18,553 nucleotides of DNA from an uncultured Oscillospiraceae bacterium. Its GTDB lineage: Bacteria; Bacillota; Clostridia; Oscillospirales; Oscillospiraceae. Positions 6,833 to 13,739 of this stretch are shown piece by piece (position 1 is the first letter of the stretch; every line of letters starts with the position of its first letter). The stretch lies in assembly GCA_900763675.1 (NCBI GenBank), contig CAAFLE010000065.1:1-18553 (forward strand), read 5' to 3'. Made by a program: the position numbers and the translations under genes. The notes beneath the pieces were generated by a model. It did no database searches and had not been told where the DNA came from. It saw only the letters and a program-made list of their open reading frames with translations.

Positions 6833-7703
6833 CGGAATCCTTCCGCCGCCGGAGCAGCCCGGCGAAAAGAAGCGCCGCGCCTGACCCGACAAGCACCGGC
6901 ACCGGCGCTCTTTGCAGACCGGTGTCGATCAGCCCGCCATTTTTCCGGCTGTTCGTAACGGAAAGGTAGCACGTGCGCCCGTCGTCGCTGTGCCGGACCG
7001 TGTAGGCGGCGCGGTAGCCGTCCGGCACAGGTGATTCCTGCACCGTCCATTCGGTCTCCGCGTCGAAGCAGACGGCGGGGAACGTTTTGCTCCAGCCGCC
7101 GTTCTTTGAGAGCGTGAAGCGCTCATAGACCTCGCCGTTTTTCAGCAGCGCGAGTGTGACCTCCGCCGGGCGGCGGGCGTAGCCGCCGTCGTTCCAGACC
7201 TTGTTCACCACGAGGTCCTTGATGCCGTAGCGCGTGTCGTAGGCATTATAAAAGACGATCCGGTCCGATTTCTCCGTGCCGCCGCTGCTGGCGGATACGG
7301 ACGCATCGAGCTTCCCGTCTGCGCCGTACTGCGCCGTGACGAGAAGCTGATACACCGTATCGTCATACGTCATGCCCGCGCAGCTCCCGCAGCGCTCGCG
7401 CACGGTGTAGCGGTACGAGCCGGGGGCGGCGACTGTGAACGAAAAGCCGCCGGGCGCGTTGCCGGGACCGTCCTCAAGCGCGGTGCAGCGGAGCGTGTCC
7501 GTATCCGGCGGCGGAGCGCCGGCGTCGTCGGGCGTGAGGACGATCTCAAAGATCTCGCATGGGTCCATCGCCGCGCCGGTGCGGTGGACCTCCACGGGGA
7601 TCTCCACGGTCACGCCGGTCTCCGCCGCCGCGGCGGAAACCGGGAGCAGCGCCAAAGAGAGCAGAATGACCGCCGCGAGAACGTATATACTCCGTCTTTT
7701 CAT
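6825..7703 (-). CDS. Minor/basal pilin with Spy0128-like and CnaB domains and LPXTG-like anchor
   Basis: The product (292 aa) has a signal peptide (1 to about 27), a streptococcal-pilin-isopeptide-linkage-like domain (about 30-155), a CnaB domain (about 160-252) and a sorting signal: LIDTG (258-262), hydrophobic helix and basic tail RRRK. In the CnaB domain the expected intramolecular isopeptide trio is Lys168 (VVNKVW), Glu223 (VQES) and Asn251 (SVTNS). In the first domain Asn153 (FYNAY) and Glu103 are present, but the first strand (IPVEVHR) has no lysine; instead there are Cys49, Cys73, Cys105 and Cys108. AGGAGG at 7717-7712 supports ATG 7703. It lies between the two sortase genes. Its size and position suggest a minor or basal subunit; that role is inferred. 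Confidence 0.85.
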   Translation of the reverse strand: MKRRSIYVLAAVILLSLALLPVSAAAAETGVTVEIPVEVHRTGAAMDPCEIFEIVLTPDDAGAPPPDTDTLRCTALEDGPGNAPGGFSFTVAAPGSYRYTVRERCGSCAGMTYDDTVYQLLVTAQYGADGKLDASVSASSGGTEKSDRIVFYNAYDTRYGIKDLVVNKVWNDGGYARRPAEVTLALLKNGEVYERFTLSKNGGWSKTFPAVCFDAETEWTVQESPVPDGYRAAYTVRHSDDGRTCYLSVTNSRKNGGLIDTGLQRAPVPVLVGSGAALLFAGLLRRRKDSDA

Positions 7704-7707
7704 GGGT

Positions 7708-8478
7708 TCAACCTCCTGATGATCCGCTCTCTCCGGACAGCACGGCGGCAAGAACGACCGTTCTTGCGTTGGTAAATTCGGAGGAACACGTCGTCAAGGC
7801 AAGCACTCTGCCGTCCGGCGGCAGAGCGTTTGCCGTGTCCGGGGAAAAATGCAGGGCGTTTTCCCGCGCATAGTCGAGAAGCCCGGCAATGTCGTTTTGC
7901 CAGAGCGCGGCGTGGAAAATGCGCTCCTCCGAGGCGGGAACGGTGAGAACGGCGAAAATTTCCAGCCGGTACGACCGCTCCGGCAGCAGCAGAGCGCCGG
8001 TGCGGTTCGAGCGGAAGAATGCCGCGTCTTTATAAAGATCGAGATCGCCGAACATCCGATGCTCCTCCATATGGTGACCGTACAGCACGCTGTACGGGTC
8101 GGAGAACTGCGCGTCGGCGGCGGCGTCGAGAAAGATGCTTCCGGCGAGAGCAAAGCTGCCATAAACGTCGCGGTTGATGTAGGCGAGATTGTCCGCGCCC
8201 TGCAATACGGGATAGTCGATGTTCGTTCCGTCGAGCGTGAGCCAGGCACGGACGTCGCCGTTCACGGCGAGCAGCTCTTCAAACGACGCGCCGCCGTCCG
8301 CGCCGGTCTCCGGCGGCTTGAGCCGGAGCATATCCGCCTGCACGGTCTCGGCGGCGGCGTAGACCTGCCGATTGTCCCAGAGCGCATAGGCGGAAAACGT
8401 CCCCGCAAGCGCCAGCGCCGCGAAAACGACGACGCGGAGCAGCCGTTCAAGCAGCCGGAGGATTCTGCCGGAGAGCAT
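7708..8478 (-). CDS. Class B sortase (pilus polymerase)
   Basis: The product (256 aa) has an N-terminal membrane anchor (about 13-35) and a class B sortase domain: NGDVRAWLTLDGTNIDYPVLQ (73-93), YINRDVYG, IFLD, the YGHHM motif with catalytic His135, and TTCSSEF with catalytic Cys231, followed by Arg239. Besides haem-protein anchoring, class B enzymes are known pilin polymerases in several pilus loci, and the adjacent major pilin makes that role likely here. It starts nine bases after the major pilin stop and ends four bases before the next pilin. The ribosome site is weak (GAGG about 14 bases upstream), so its translation may depend on coupling. Confidence 0.92.
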   Translation of the reverse strand: MLSGRILRLLERLLRVVVFAALALAGTFSAYALWDNRQVYAAAETVQADMLRLKPPETGADGGASFEELLAVNGDVRAWLTLDGTNIDYPVLQGADNLAYINRDVYGSFALAGSIFLDAAADAQFSDPYSVLYGHHMEEHRMFGDLDLYKDAAFFRSNRTGALLLPERSYRLEIFAVLTVPASEERIFHAALWQNDIAGLLDYARENALHFSPDTANALPPDGRVLALTTCSSEFTNARTVVLAAVLSGESGSSGG

Positions 8479-8487
8479 GGCGGTCCG

Positions 8488-9462
8488 TCAGTCCTCGGCG
8501 CTGCGGCGCTTGCGGAGAAGACTCACCGCCGCGGCGGCTGCCACGCCGCAGAGAATGAGAACGTAGGGCAGACTCTCCAGCGCAACGCCCGTGTCGAGCG
8601 GACCGGTCTTGTTGTTTTCAAAGGCGGCGGTCTGCGCGGCGGCGTTGATCGTGCCGGTGTCGCCGGTTTTCGTCGTCGTGTAGCCGTCTGCGGCGTCCTC
8701 GGTCACGGTGTAGGAAACGCCGTAGGGCAGGTTCGCCATGGAGATCGTCTCGCCGTTGCGGAGATAAAAGACCGCCGTTTCGCCGACGGCGACGCTGCTC
8801 GGGTTGGCGGCGTTCGACCCGCCCGTGACGGCGTAGGCTTCACCGTAGTTTTTCCCGGTCTCTCCGGTGAGCGTTACGTGGAAGGTGAAGTATTTGTTCT
8901 TGTCGCCGAGATTGCCGGTAACGGTTTTCTGCACGCTGAGCGTACCGGCGGAGTAGAGGTTGGAAAAGCTGCCGGACTTCGCCTCGCCGACGGCTTCGGT
9001 ATGTACGGCGGCGATGCGGAGCTTGCCGTCCGCGCCGTTGATGACGGTCACGACGAGCCGGATGTCGCTGCCAAAGTACAGCACGCCCGCGGTCTGCGCC
9101 GTGGCGACCTCGCGCAGCGTGTATTCGTAAACGCCGACGTGTTCGTATGCCGGGAGCGCCACGGTGATGTTCTTTGCGGTCCCGGCGGCGGTGGCGTCGC
9201 CCTCGGCAAACGCCGCGCCCGTGATCGCGCCGAGAGCGGGGGCGCTCGTCGCCTCGCCGTCGGTCACAACGCCGCTGCCGACCGGCTCGAGCGTGAACGT
9301 CTCCGCCGGGGATACGCCGTCGCCGACGAGAACGTACTTTTTCTCAATGGCGACGGTCTGCTGGTCGGTGGGTTCGGCGTCGGCGGCGAGCGCCGCGGCA
9401 CCCAGTCCCAGCGTGAGTGCGAGAGTCAGCGCAAGGGTAAAGAGCTTTTTTGCGAGTTTCAT
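8488..9462 (-). CDS. Major pilin, two isopeptide-type domains and xLDTG anchor
   Basis: The product (324 aa) has a signal peptide (1 to about 27), a Spy0128-like pilin domain (about 30-170), a second domain of the DUF7601 type (about 174-285), and a sorting signal PLDTG (288-292) with hydrophobic helix and RKRR tail. Likely isopeptide residues are Lys41 or Lys42, Glu118 and Asn168 (FSNLY) in the first domain, and Lys179 (VQKTVTG), Glu255 and Asn283 (FENNK) in the second; these are inferred from strand position, not modelled. AGGAGG at 9475-9470 is eight bases before ATG 9462, and I reject the longer start at 9480. It directly precedes the class B sortase, as expected of the shaft subunit. The inter-subunit lysine is not obvious. 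Confidence 0.88.
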   Translation of the reverse strand: MKLAKKLFTLALTLALTLGLGAAALAADAEPTDQQTVAIEKKYVLVGDGVSPAETFTLEPVGSGVVTDGEATSAPALGAITGAAFAEGDATAAGTAKNITVALPAYEHVGVYEYTLREVATAQTAGVLYFGSDIRLVVTVINGADGKLRIAAVHTEAVGEAKSGSFSNLYSAGTLSVQKTVTGNLGDKNKYFTFHVTLTGETGKNYGEAYAVTGGSNAANPSSVAVGETAVFYLRNGETISMANLPYGVSYTVTEDAADGYTTTKTGDTGTINAAAQTAAFENNKTGPLDTGVALESLPYVLILCGVAAAAAVSLLRKRRSAED

Positions 9463-9495
9463 TCCTGTGTCCTCCTGCATTAAATTATGGTTTTG

Positions 9496-10032
9496 TTACA
9501 GCCCTCTGCGGCGGATCAGGGCGATCACCTTGCCCTGCACGCCGGCGAGCGGGATCGCTCCCTGCGTCCGGCTGTCGGCCGCCTGCGTGCGCGAGTCGCC
9601 GAGCAGAAAGAGACAGCCGTCCGGCACGGTGAACGGATAGGAGAGCGCGTCGTCCGGATACGTCGGGTAGAAAACGTCCCCGGTCTGCACCGTGCCGTTC
9701 ACGAGGGGCGTGCCGTCCTCACTGAGGACGACGACGTCCGTTTCCCTTGCCGCAACGCGCCCGACGCATCGCTTTCCCTCGTAGGAATAGACGACGATGT
9801 CGCCGCGGGCGTAGTCGTTTTCCAGCCGGAACGCGATCAGTACATCGCCGTCGCGCACAGCGGGGAACATCTCCATGCCCCCGGCGCGGGCAACGAGAAA
9901 GACGCGGGTCAAAAGGAGATATGCGAGCGCTGCAAGCAGCGCCGTGCGCAGCACGAGCAGAATATACCCGCGGCGCACCTCCGAGCGGGTCCTTCTCCGG
10001 CGCAGGAGCGCTGCGGCGGATTCTTCAGCCAT
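9496..10032 (-). CDS. Signal-peptidase-I-like pilus assembly protein, catalytic dyad lost (SipA-like)
   Basis: The product (178 aa) has one N-terminal membrane segment (about 24-46) and an S26 signal peptidase fold: the active-site box, ARGDIVVYSYEG (75-86), and the C-terminal GDSRTQAADSR box (145-155) matching the family GDNR..SxDSR. Aligning the first box, GGMEMFPAV, with the canonical GxSMxP places Glu54 where the nucleophilic serine should be. Aligning VGRVAARETD with the canonical KRVxGLPGD places Gly91 where the general-base lysine should be. Both catalytic residues are therefore absent while the fold motifs remain. Group A Streptococcus pilus loci encode SipA, a similarly inactive homologue (Asp and Gly at these sites) needed for pilus assembly. 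ATG 10032 overlaps the previous stop by eight bases. A role as assembly chaperone is inferred. Confidence 0.85.
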   Translation of the reverse strand: MAEESAAALLRRRRTRSEVRRGYILLVLRTALLAALAYLLLTRVFLVARAGGMEMFPAVRDGDVLIAFRLENDYARGDIVVYSYEGKRCVGRVAARETDVVVLSEDGTPLVNGTVQTGDVFYPTYPDDALSYPFTVPDGCLFLLGDSRTQAADSRTQGAIPLAGVQGKVIALIRRRGL

Positions 10033-10288
10033 GGCTGTTCACGCTCTCCGCCGGGGAGCGCCGCTTTGCCGCGGCGGACGCCTTCACGCAGGCGAGCAGC
10101 AGCGAGTCGTAACGCACGCGCTCGGCGGCAAGCGCGGTCTCATAGAGCCGCTGCAGCTCTTCGAGCTTTTTCCATACGTCGCTCTCGTCGAGACCGCCGA
10201 GCAGCACATGGCGGAACCGGACGGTATTTACCCACTGGGCGATGGGGCGCAGAGTTTCCGGCGCGGCGGAGGTCGGTTCAACATTCAT
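10025..10288 (-). CDS. Small pilus-operon protein of unknown function
   Basis: The product (87 aa) lacks a signal peptide or membrane segment, so it should be cytoplasmic. It has a conserved-looking core VRFRHVLLGGLDESDVWKKL (23-42) that continues into a probable amphipathic or coiled-coil helix (about 37-75). The phrase 'GG-D-ESDVW' followed by a coiled coil is loosely like the N-terminus of DivIVA-type proteins, but I would not assign that family. Its ATG overlaps the adhesin stop (ATGA), and its own stop overlaps the signal-peptidase-like start, so it is coupled on both sides. Position between two export or assembly genes suggests a role in pilus biogenesis; function is otherwise unknown. 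Confidence 0.75.
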   Translation of the reverse strand: MNVEPTSAAPETLRPIAQWVNTVRFRHVLLGGLDESDVWKKLEELQRLYETALAAERVRYDSLLLACVKASAAAKRRSPAESVNSHG

Positions 10289-12480
10289 TTCTTTTGTCCT
10301 TTCTTTCTTCGCACCAGCGCGAGCGCCGCCGCGGAGAAGGCGGCGCCGAGACCGGGAGCAAAAACTGCGGCGGGCAGCGCCGCGCCGGTGTCGGGTACGT
10401 AGTCCTTATGGTTGGTAAATGTTACGGCGTTTTCTCCCGCCGAAACGGTGAGAGAAGCGCTCCGAGCGGCGGAAAGAGCGCCGTCTCCGATCCGGCAGGC
10501 GGTGGAGTAGCCCTGCGGCGCATAGTCCGCTTCGGTCACGGTAACGGCGGCGCCGATGGACAGCGGCGGGGATACGTAGCTCTCGCCGTCGGAGAGCGTG
10601 AAGGAAAAGCGCTGCGTTTCGCCGTTATATACGGACTGCAAAACAAACGAAAACGCCTTCCCCTTGTCCCCGAGACCGCCGGTCACGCTCTTGGACACCG
10701 TGACGGAAGCCACATTGGGGCGGTAGGTGTTTGTGAACGTGACCGCAGCGGTCTCGTTTTTCCGCACCGTTACGCTCTGCGAGGCGTCCTCCGCGAGCGT
10801 AAGATCATAGCTGTCGAGCGCGGCGCTCTCTGTATCCTCCCGGAACGTGTACGCGCTTCCGGCATCGAGGTTGTTCAGCACATACGAAGCGGTCAGGTAC
10901 GTTTCACCGTTCTCGTCCGTCCGCTCCTCCCAGACGGGGAATACCATGCCGGTCTCCGCGCCGCCGTTGGCGGAGGAGAAAAGGAAGGCGCGGTCGCCAA
11001 ACGCCGTGCGCACCTGCGAAAGCGTCAGACCGTAGACATTTTTCACAACGTCGATCTGTCCCTTGCCGGGTACGGGCGGCGGGACCTCGGTGCTGTACCA
11101 GACGTTGTCGAGCAGATTGCCGATGGTGTCGTCGCCGCTTGCCGTCTGGAGCGCAACGAAGAAATACCGCGTGAGATATTGCCCCGCGGGTACGGTCATC
11201 GTGCCGCCGTAGCTGTTCCAGCTCTGCCCGTCGGAAAACGTGCGGATCAGCGCATTGTCGGGGCCGGAGGCGATGTAGGCGAGAAGCTGCGCCTGCGTCG
11301 TGACATCCTTCACGTCGTTGTAGGGCGCAATGACGAGCGCCATCGTGTCCGTCCCCTCGCGGCCGCGGTGGGAAAGCCCCCAGTGCATGGCAGCGCCCGG
11401 CTCGGTGAGAACGTCCTGATAGAGAGCGCCGGTCTGCGTTCCGTTCAGCTCGGCGATCTGGTCGCCGAGAACGGCGCTTTCGCAGTGATACCAGTAGCCG
11501 GTGCCGCTCACGGTGTTATACGCGGAAATGTACCCGCTGCCGTTTCCGAGTACGGTCACGTTGCCGATCTCGATGCTGCTGTCGAGCGCCGTTGTGCGCC
11601 AGCCGGGGACGCTGCCCTGATCGAGCTGCCGGATGCCTGCCCATTCGCCGAACTGGAAAACGCCCTGCGGCATCGCCGGGCTTTCAAAGCTGCCGTTGAC
11701 GAGCGCGGCGCTGTACGGGCAATTTGCCGACGCCGTGCCGGCGGTGACGCCGTCCTTCAGCACCTCGACCGTGTACGTGGCGTTCGCCCCGCGGTCGAAC
11801 GCCACGTTGACCCACGCGCCGTTTTCCGCAAGATTGTATGTATCGGTCGTGACCTCGGTGCGGACGACCTCCGCGCCGTTTTTCCGCCAGAGGATCGTGT
11901 ACCCCCCCGTGAGCAGCGCGTCCGCGGAGATCGCCGCGCCGTCCGCGCCGGTGACGGAGAGACGGAAGCAGCCGTCGGCGGCGATGCTGTCCGTTACGGC
12001 AAACGCCGCCCCGGTGAGATCGAGCGCCGGTTCTGCGTCGAGCAGGGCAACCTCGTCGTCTACAGACCCCGGGGAATCTACCGGCTCCGGAGACGCCGGG
12101 ACTTCCGGCTCCGGGGTAAGCTCCGGTGTCGGCTCGACCGTGGGCTCCGCCGTCAGTTCGGGCGTGGACTCCGGCTCCTCCGTCGGTTCCGCGGTGGATT
12201 CCGGTTCCGGAGTAAGCTCCGCCGTCGGCTCGACTGTTGGTTCCGGTGTCGGCTCTGCCGTGGCTTCGGGCGCCGGGGTCGGCGCCGGCTCCAAGGCTGG
12301 CTCCGCCGTCGGTTCCGCGGCCGGATCCGGCGACGGCTCCGACAGCGGCAGGGCGGTCGTCTCCGCCGTTTCGTCGGCGAGCGCTTGAACCGGGAAGAAA
12401 ATGCAGCAAAGAAGTGCCAGCGCCAGCGCCGCGCTTGCGGCACGCACTGCACCGCCGTGCCGGGTAAAATGCCTGTGCAT
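10285..12480 (-). CDS. Pilus tip adhesin-like surface protein with VPDTG anchor
   Basis: The product (731 aa) is the first gene of the pilus operon. It contains a signal peptide (1 to about 35); a low-complexity Pro/Glu/Thr-rich stalk (about 48-137); an Ig-like region (about 155-255); a central beta-rich domain (about 262-463), whose NGSFE, VPGW, IAELNG and HWGLSHRGREGTDTM phrases resemble extracellular carbohydrate-binding-like domains; two pilin-type domains (about 474-587 and 590-690, the second with VSKSVTGGLGDKGK); and a sorting signal VPDTG (695-699) with helix and RRKK tail. I chose ATG 12480, with GGGAGG at 12497-12492; an in-frame ATG at 12531 has no ribosome site and lies at the predicted transcription start. 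Large size, first position and the lectin-like domain suggest a tip adhesin; ligand unknown. Confidence 0.82.
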   Translation of the reverse strand: MHRHFTRHGGAVRAASAALALALLCCIFFPVQALADETAETTALPLSEPSPDPAAEPTAEPALEPAPTPAPEATAEPTPEPTVEPTAELTPEPESTAEPTEEPESTPELTAEPTVEPTPELTPEPEVPASPEPVDSPGSVDDEVALLDAEPALDLTGAAFAVTDSIAADGCFRLSVTGADGAAISADALLTGGYTILWRKNGAEVVRTEVTTDTYNLAENGAWVNVAFDRGANATYTVEVLKDGVTAGTASANCPYSAALVNGSFESPAMPQGVFQFGEWAGIRQLDQGSVPGWRTTALDSSIEIGNVTVLGNGSGYISAYNTVSGTGYWYHCESAVLGDQIAELNGTQTGALYQDVLTEPGAAMHWGLSHRGREGTDTMALVIAPYNDVKDVTTQAQLLAYIASGPDNALIRTFSDGQSWNSYGGTMTVPAGQYLTRYFFVALQTASGDDTIGNLLDNVWYSTEVPPPVPGKGQIDVVKNVYGLTLSQVRTAFGDRAFLFSSANGGAETGMVFPVWEERTDENGETYLTASYVLNNLDAGSAYTFREDTESAALDSYDLTLAEDASQSVTVRKNETAAVTFTNTYRPNVASVTVSKSVTGGLGDKGKAFSFVLQSVYNGETQRFSFTLSDGESYVSPPLSIGAAVTVTEADYAPQGYSTACRIGDGALSAARSASLTVSAGENAVTFTNHKDYVPDTGAALPAAVFAPGLGAAFSAAALALVRRKKGQKK
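12103..12294 (-). repeat. Imperfect 96-base tandem repeat in the adhesin stalk
   Basis: Two 96-base units (12103-12198 and 12199-12294, 32 codons each) share a well-conserved first half of about 55 bases and a diverged second half. They encode EPT/ELTPEPE-rich stretches of the stalk. The period is a multiple of three, so copy-number change would keep the frame. Confidence 0.7.
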
Positions 12481-12510
12481 GAGAAACCGGACCTCCCGCC
12501 GTATGGATTT

Positions 12511-12534
12511 CGGATGGACGTTCCCGTGCATCCG
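12511..12534 (-). promoter_or_regulatory. Leader hairpin ahead of the adhesin gene
   Basis: A 6-bp stem (12511-12516 with 12529-12534), one mismatch, a 3-bp inner stem and a 4-base loop form a compact hairpin about 14 bases upstream of the adhesin ribosome site. It could modulate translation or transcript stability of the pilus operon; no function is shown by sequence alone. Confidence 0.45.
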
Positions 12535-12542
12535 AGCTATTT

Positions 12543-12572
12543 ATAGCACGGCAAAACCGCGAAAGACGTCAA
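12543..12572 (-). promoter_or_regulatory. Candidate promoter of the pilus operon
   Basis: On the minus strand TTGACG (12572-12567) is followed after 18 bases by TGCTAT (12548-12543). A better hexamer, TATAAA (12545-12540), overlaps it but would need a 21-base spacer. This is the only promoter-like sequence seen ahead of the seven-gene block. Its poor match suggests that expression may need an activator or be weak or switched. Confidence 0.4.
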
Positions 12573-12608
12573 AAAGCGGCGGCGCATAAAGGGCGATGGG
12601 AGCCGTCC

Positions 12609-12637
12609 TTGCGCCGCCGCAGCGGGAATGGTATACT
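12609..12637 (+). promoter_or_regulatory. Promoter of the LD-carboxypeptidase gene
   Basis: TTGCGC (12609-12614) and TATACT (12632-12637) are 17 bases apart, and a TG one base before the -10 (12629-12630) makes it an extended -10 promoter. It is divergent from the pilus operon promoter. Confidence 0.6.
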
Positions 12638-12664
12638 GTTTCAAAAAAAGAGGGGGGCGGTTTC

Positions 12665-13699
12665 GTGATAAAAACCGTTGCCGTTGTCAGTCTGTCCGCC
12701 GGGACGCTGGGCGAGAGCTTTGCCCGGCACGAGCTGGACATCGGTCTGCGCCGGCTGGAGAAATATGGCTTGCGCGTGAAGCTTGCGCCGCACGCGCTCG
12801 CCGGTATCGAGCATCTGAAAAACCACCCGGAGGACCGTGCGGCGGATCTGCTCTGGGCGCTGCGCGATGCGGAGACGGACATGATCCTCTGTGCCATCGG
12901 CGGAGACGATACCTACCGGCTCGCGCCGTTTCTCTTCGAGAACGACGCGCTGCGATCCGCCGCTGTCGGGAGCGGGAAAGTGTTCCTCGGCTTTTCGGAC
13001 ACGACGGTCAACCACATGATGCTGCATAAGGTCGGGATGAACACGTTCTACGGGCAGTCGTTTCTCTCGGATGTGTGCGAGCTGGATACGGAAATGCTGC
13101 CGTATACGCGGCGGTATTTTGAGGAGCTGCTGCAAACCGGGCGCATCCGGGAGGTCACGCCGTCGGACGTGTGGTATGAAGCGCGGACCGACTTCGGCGA
13201 GAGCCGTGTCGGCACGCCGAATCCCTCGCACCCGGACGGGGGGTTCGTACTGCTCCAGGGCGCGGCGCGTTTTTCCGGGAAGATCCTCGGCGGGTGCATC
13301 GACACGCTCTTTGACTTCTTTGACGGCGGGCGGTACGCCGATATGCCGGAGGTCTGCCAAACCTACGGTCTTTTCCCTCCGGCGGAGGACTGGGCGGGGA
13401 AGATCCTCCTTCTGGAATCGAGCGAGGAATATATGCCGCCGGAAAAATACCGGCAGGCGCTGCGGCATTTCAAAGCCGCCGGGGTGTTCGCCGCCGTGTC
13501 CGGCGTGCTGGTCGGAAAGCCGATGAACGGCGTGTACGAGAGCGAGTATTTCTCGGCGCTCAGGGAAGAGATCGCCGATCCGGCGCTGCCGGTCATGTGC
13601 AACGTGAACATCGGTCACGCGCTGCCCCGGTGCATCCTGCCGTTCGGCGTGGAAGCGCACGTAGACGCGGAAAAACAGAAAATCACTTTCGAATGGTAA
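12665..13699 (+). CDS. S66 peptidase, LD-carboxypeptidase / MccF-like
   Basis: The product (344 aa) belongs to the S66 serine peptidases, cytoplasmic enzymes that cleave an L,D bond at the end of murein tetrapeptides or hydrolyse aminoacyl-nucleotide antibiotics such as microcin C (MccF). Landmarks are the CAIGGDDTYRL segment (76-86), the nucleophile elbow GFSDTT (Ser111), LLLESSEEYMPP with the expected catalytic Glu, and the C-terminal NIGHALPRCILPFG carrying the expected catalytic His. The best start is the GTG at 12665, with AGGGGGG at 12651-12657; the frame continues upstream but across the promoter. It has its own promoter and terminator, so it is a single-gene unit. Murein recycling versus antibiotic immunity cannot be decided; the sequence features look closer to the MccF-like branch. 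Confidence 0.9.
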   Translation: MIKTVAVVSLSAGTLGESFARHELDIGLRRLEKYGLRVKLAPHALAGIEHLKNHPEDRAADLLWALRDAETDMILCAIGGDDTYRLAPFLFENDALRSAAVGSGKVFLGFSDTTVNHMMLHKVGMNTFYGQSFLSDVCELDTEMLPYTRRYFEELLQTGRIREVTPSDVWYEARTDFGESRVGTPNPSHPDGGFVLLQGAARFSGKILGGCIDTLFDFFDGGRYADMPEVCQTYGLFPPAEDWAGKILLLESSEEYMPPEKYRQALRHFKAAGVFAAVSGVLVGKPMNGVYESEYFSALREEIADPALPVMCNVNIGHALPRCILPFGVEAHVDAEKQKITFEW

Positions 13700-13737
13700 A
13701 AGAAACGGGTCTGCAATTGCTTGCAGACCCGTTTCTT
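13700..13737. terminator. Bidirectional terminator between convergent genes
   Basis: A 17-bp perfect stem (13700-13716 with 13721-13737) with a 4-base loop begins just after the LD-carboxypeptidase stop and just past the P-II gene stop. The stem foot is A/T-rich: transcripts in either direction carry a U-rich 3' arm end (TTTCTT on the plus strand, TTTCTTTT on the minus strand). It probably serves both genes. Confidence 0.8.
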
Positions 13738-13739
13738 GC

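Noticed and set aside
7849..9483. A 544-codon plus-strand open frame
   Set aside because: Antisense shadow of the major pilin and class B sortase, whose protein motifs are unmistakable.
12080..12340. Possible CRISPR or other noncoding repeat array
   Set aside because: The repeats are in frame within the adhesin and encode its Pro/Glu/Thr stalk; units are imperfect and without unique spacers.
9487..12546. A 1019-codon plus-strand open frame
   Set aside because: It is antisense to the adhesin, small protein and signal-peptidase-like genes, is dominated by Arg/Gly/Ala/Val/His in low-complexity runs, has no recognisable domain or ribosome site, and is expected from GC-rich coding on the other strand.
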